From Microcystis aeruginosa Ma_SC_T_19800800_S464 (GTDB taxonomy: Bacteria > Cyanobacteriota > Cyanobacteriia > Cyanobacteriales > Microcystaceae), in the NCBI GenBank assembly GCA_007095785.1, contig SFBL01000156.1, positions 1-41,322 of the forward strand: 41,322 bases of DNA, in the 5' to 3' direction. Numbering within the stretch: the first letter of the stretch is position 1; every line of letters starts with the position of its first letter. The notes below the pieces were generated by a model. The model saw nothing but the letters and a program-made list of their open reading frames with translations, was not told where the DNA came from and did not search any database. A program made the translations under genes and the position numbers. Positions 40,519 to 41,322 of the stretch are shown here, piece by piece.

Positions 40519-40668
40519 TTAATACCCCCTAATAGTCTTCATTTCCTCAGCAGTCAACCCATACAAATTAGCAACCCTATCATCTATCTCTGCTTCCCAC
40601 TCCTCTAGGATCAAGAGATTCTGGTTCGGAATCGGTATGGCATAAATCCCCGTATCTTTGCTGGCTAT
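40519..40668 (-). pseudogene. C-terminal remnant of a type II methyltransferase/restriction gene
   Basis: The frame reads IASKDTGIYAIPIPNQNLLI LEEWEAEIDDRVANLYGLTA EEMKTIRGY then TAA. The 'EID..V..LYGLT.EE' ending is common to class I DNA methyltransferases of Eco57I-like type. A stop (TGA) sits directly before the frame, so only the last 49 codons remain. 40669-40723 holds nothing recognisable. Confidence 0.6.
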
Positions 40669-40723
40669 TCAGAGAAAAACGCCGTCACCAACAGCCATTT
40701 CCGATTGGCTAAGTCTCCATAGT

Positions 40724-41086
40724 TCAATCGGGTAAAGTACCAGGGGCAATCTGGACACTACGAGTATAGACAGAACCGCCCTCAACATACTTGAAATCGA
40801 TCTGAACATCATTAATAGTTTTTCCTTCTGGCAAATCGATCGTATCTCCCTGAGCCGTCACACAATCGGTAGTATCAAAACCGTCGATCGCACATAATCG
40901 AATGGCCGTGGCAGGATGATCGTACCACTTACGGGTTCCCCAAAACTTGTTCATCACATTCGTGGCATGACGTACCTTGACCCTCTGATTGTTGATCAAA
41001 GTCACCACCACCCACTCCTCCCGATCCAGATCACCAGGAGAAAAAATGCTTTGCTGACCGATATTGCCCGTAGGGGCATCCCTCAA
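40724..41086 (-). CDS. Unknown protein, probably truncated at its N terminus
   Basis: A 120-residue frame starting at TTG 41086: MRDAPTGNIGQQSIFSPGDL, DREEWVVVTLINNQRVKVRH, beta-rich, no cysteine pairs. The IS605-type element ends 10-20 bp upstream, so the element likely cut off a longer gene. No family is recognised. Confidence 0.4.
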   Translation of the reverse strand: MRDAPTGNIGQQSIFSPGDLDREEWVVVTLINNQRVKVRHATNVMNKFWGTRKWYDHPATAIRLCAIDGFDTTDCVTAQGDTIDLPEGKTINDVQIDFKYVEGGSVYTRSVQIAPGTLPD

Positions 41087-41089
41087 GCG

Positions 41090-41322
41090 CAGTTTTTGAC
41101 ATCCTCACCGCCGTAAACGGACGGCGATTCCTCACCACGCCACCTTTTTAGAATGGTCGCTGAATGGGGTTGACGCTTCACGGGATGCTGCTTCTTTAAC
41201 AGAAGTCTTACGCTTTCCTCTACGTCCGTTTAAAGTCTCCGAATGTCCTCCGGCGACCTTGATATTTACCGCAGCGTTTACATCTCGATCATGAAAAGTT
41301 CCACAGAAAAGACATTCCCACT
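41090..41322 (-). mobile_element. Right end of an IS200/IS605-type element
   Basis: It covers the C terminus of TnpB and the right-end sequence. A 6-bp stem (CGCCGT 41109-41114, ACGGCG 41121-41126) with loop AAACGG is typical of the right-end hairpin that TnpA recognises and that forms part of the guide RNA. The left part is outside the window. Confidence 0.8.
41132..41322 (-). CDS. tnpB: TnpB C terminus (partial)
   Basis: The reverse frame, running in from the window edge, reads WECLFCGTFHDRDVNAAVNI then KVAGGHSETLNGRRGKRKTS and ends at 41132-41134. The CGT..DRDVNAA.NI zinc-ribbon and RuvC-III aspartate (D in DRDVNAA) identify TnpB, the RNA-guided nuclease of IS605 elements. The tail VAGGHSETLNGR is common in cyanobacterial copies. 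Confidence 0.9.
   Translation of the reverse strand, partial: WECLFCGTFHDRDVNAAVNIKVAGGHSETLNGRRGKRKTSVKEAASREASTPFSDHSKKVAW

Noticed and set aside
1-41322. tRNA, rRNA, riboswitch
   Set aside because: No cloverleaf, rRNA segment or known riboswitch motif was recognised on reading; a covariance-model search would be needed to exclude small RNAs.

Overview
The window reads as cyanobacterial DNA. Copies of the cyanobacterial HIP1 octamer GCGATCGC recur (for example at 1661, 7084, 8084 and 13814). The gene families present are typical of cyanobacterial accessory DNA: an Uma2 nuclease, several toxin-antitoxin pairs, HIP1-rich ribbon-helix-helix genes, MITE-like elements and an IS605-type TnpB. 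A unicellular, Microcystis-like host is plausible but is inference. No rRNA, tRNA or CRISPR array was found. The whole stretch looks accessory: defence, toxin-antitoxin, plasmid or integrative-element genes and transposon scars.

Layout. 1-1.4 kb: tail of a MazF-like gene, a strong bidirectional terminator and a secreted SH3/endonuclease-exonuclease-phosphatase protein. 1.7-5.9 kb: plasmid-style DNA-binding genes (ribbon-helix-helix, XRE, MerR-like, a ParB/KilA-like HTH protein with palindromic in-frame repeats) and a RelE/HigA pair with its promoter and operator. 6-9.2 kb: a solitary Mrr-like nuclease, an alpha/beta hydrolase, a MITE and a lipoprotein. 9.3-13.4 kb: a four-gene overlapping minus-strand operon: a YdjM-like membrane hydrolase, a HerA/FtsK-type ATPase, a membrane-anchored HlyD-like coiled-coil protein and an exported TolC-like coiled-coil protein. 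It looks like an undescribed trans-envelope module. 13.4-16.9 kb: an ISL3-like MITE, small DNA-binding and coiled-coil genes, Uma2 and a membrane-anchored AAA ATPase.

17-23.5 kb is a type III-like restriction-modification operon (Mod, a small membrane-anchored protein, Res with a C-terminal nuclease). 23.5-27.1 kb is an AT-rich two-gene unit. A Trypco1-type protein is followed by a 1052-residue protein that joins a trypsin-like protease, a NACHT/STAND NTPase, a helical region and a YfbR/HDDC2-like HD nucleotidase; this is a strong candidate NLR-like immune system. 27.2-28.2 kb holds nested MITEs. 28.2-33.5 kb has small nucleases (DUF559-like, HNH, GIY-YIG), a Nudix-like protein, Doc/AbrB and HigBA toxin-antitoxin pairs, a tyrosine recombinase and a zinc-ribbon protein.

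33.8-39.5 kb is a complete diversity-generating retroelement (DGR): template repeat, reverse transcriptase, Avd and a target gene. The target is a CHAT protease, NB-ARC NTPase and FGE-sulfatase/C-type-lectin-fold protein whose last 38 codons form the variable repeat. Over 112 aligned bases, 22 of 30 template adenines differ in the variable repeat, but only 1 of the other 82 positions. Upstream, a ribbon-helix-helix gene and a small constant-component-like gene overlap the target in one operon. This is a hypermutating NLR-like sensor and the most striking system here. The window ends with a PIN toxin pair, a methyltransferase remnant and the right end of an IS605-type element carrying the C terminus of TnpB.

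Together the two NTPase conflict proteins, the type III system, the orphan nucleases and five toxin-antitoxin loci or remnants make this a defence island. It appears to have been assembled by repeated insertion and decay: scars of Mod genes, a GIY-YIG gene, a methyltransferase and an AbrB-like gene are visible.
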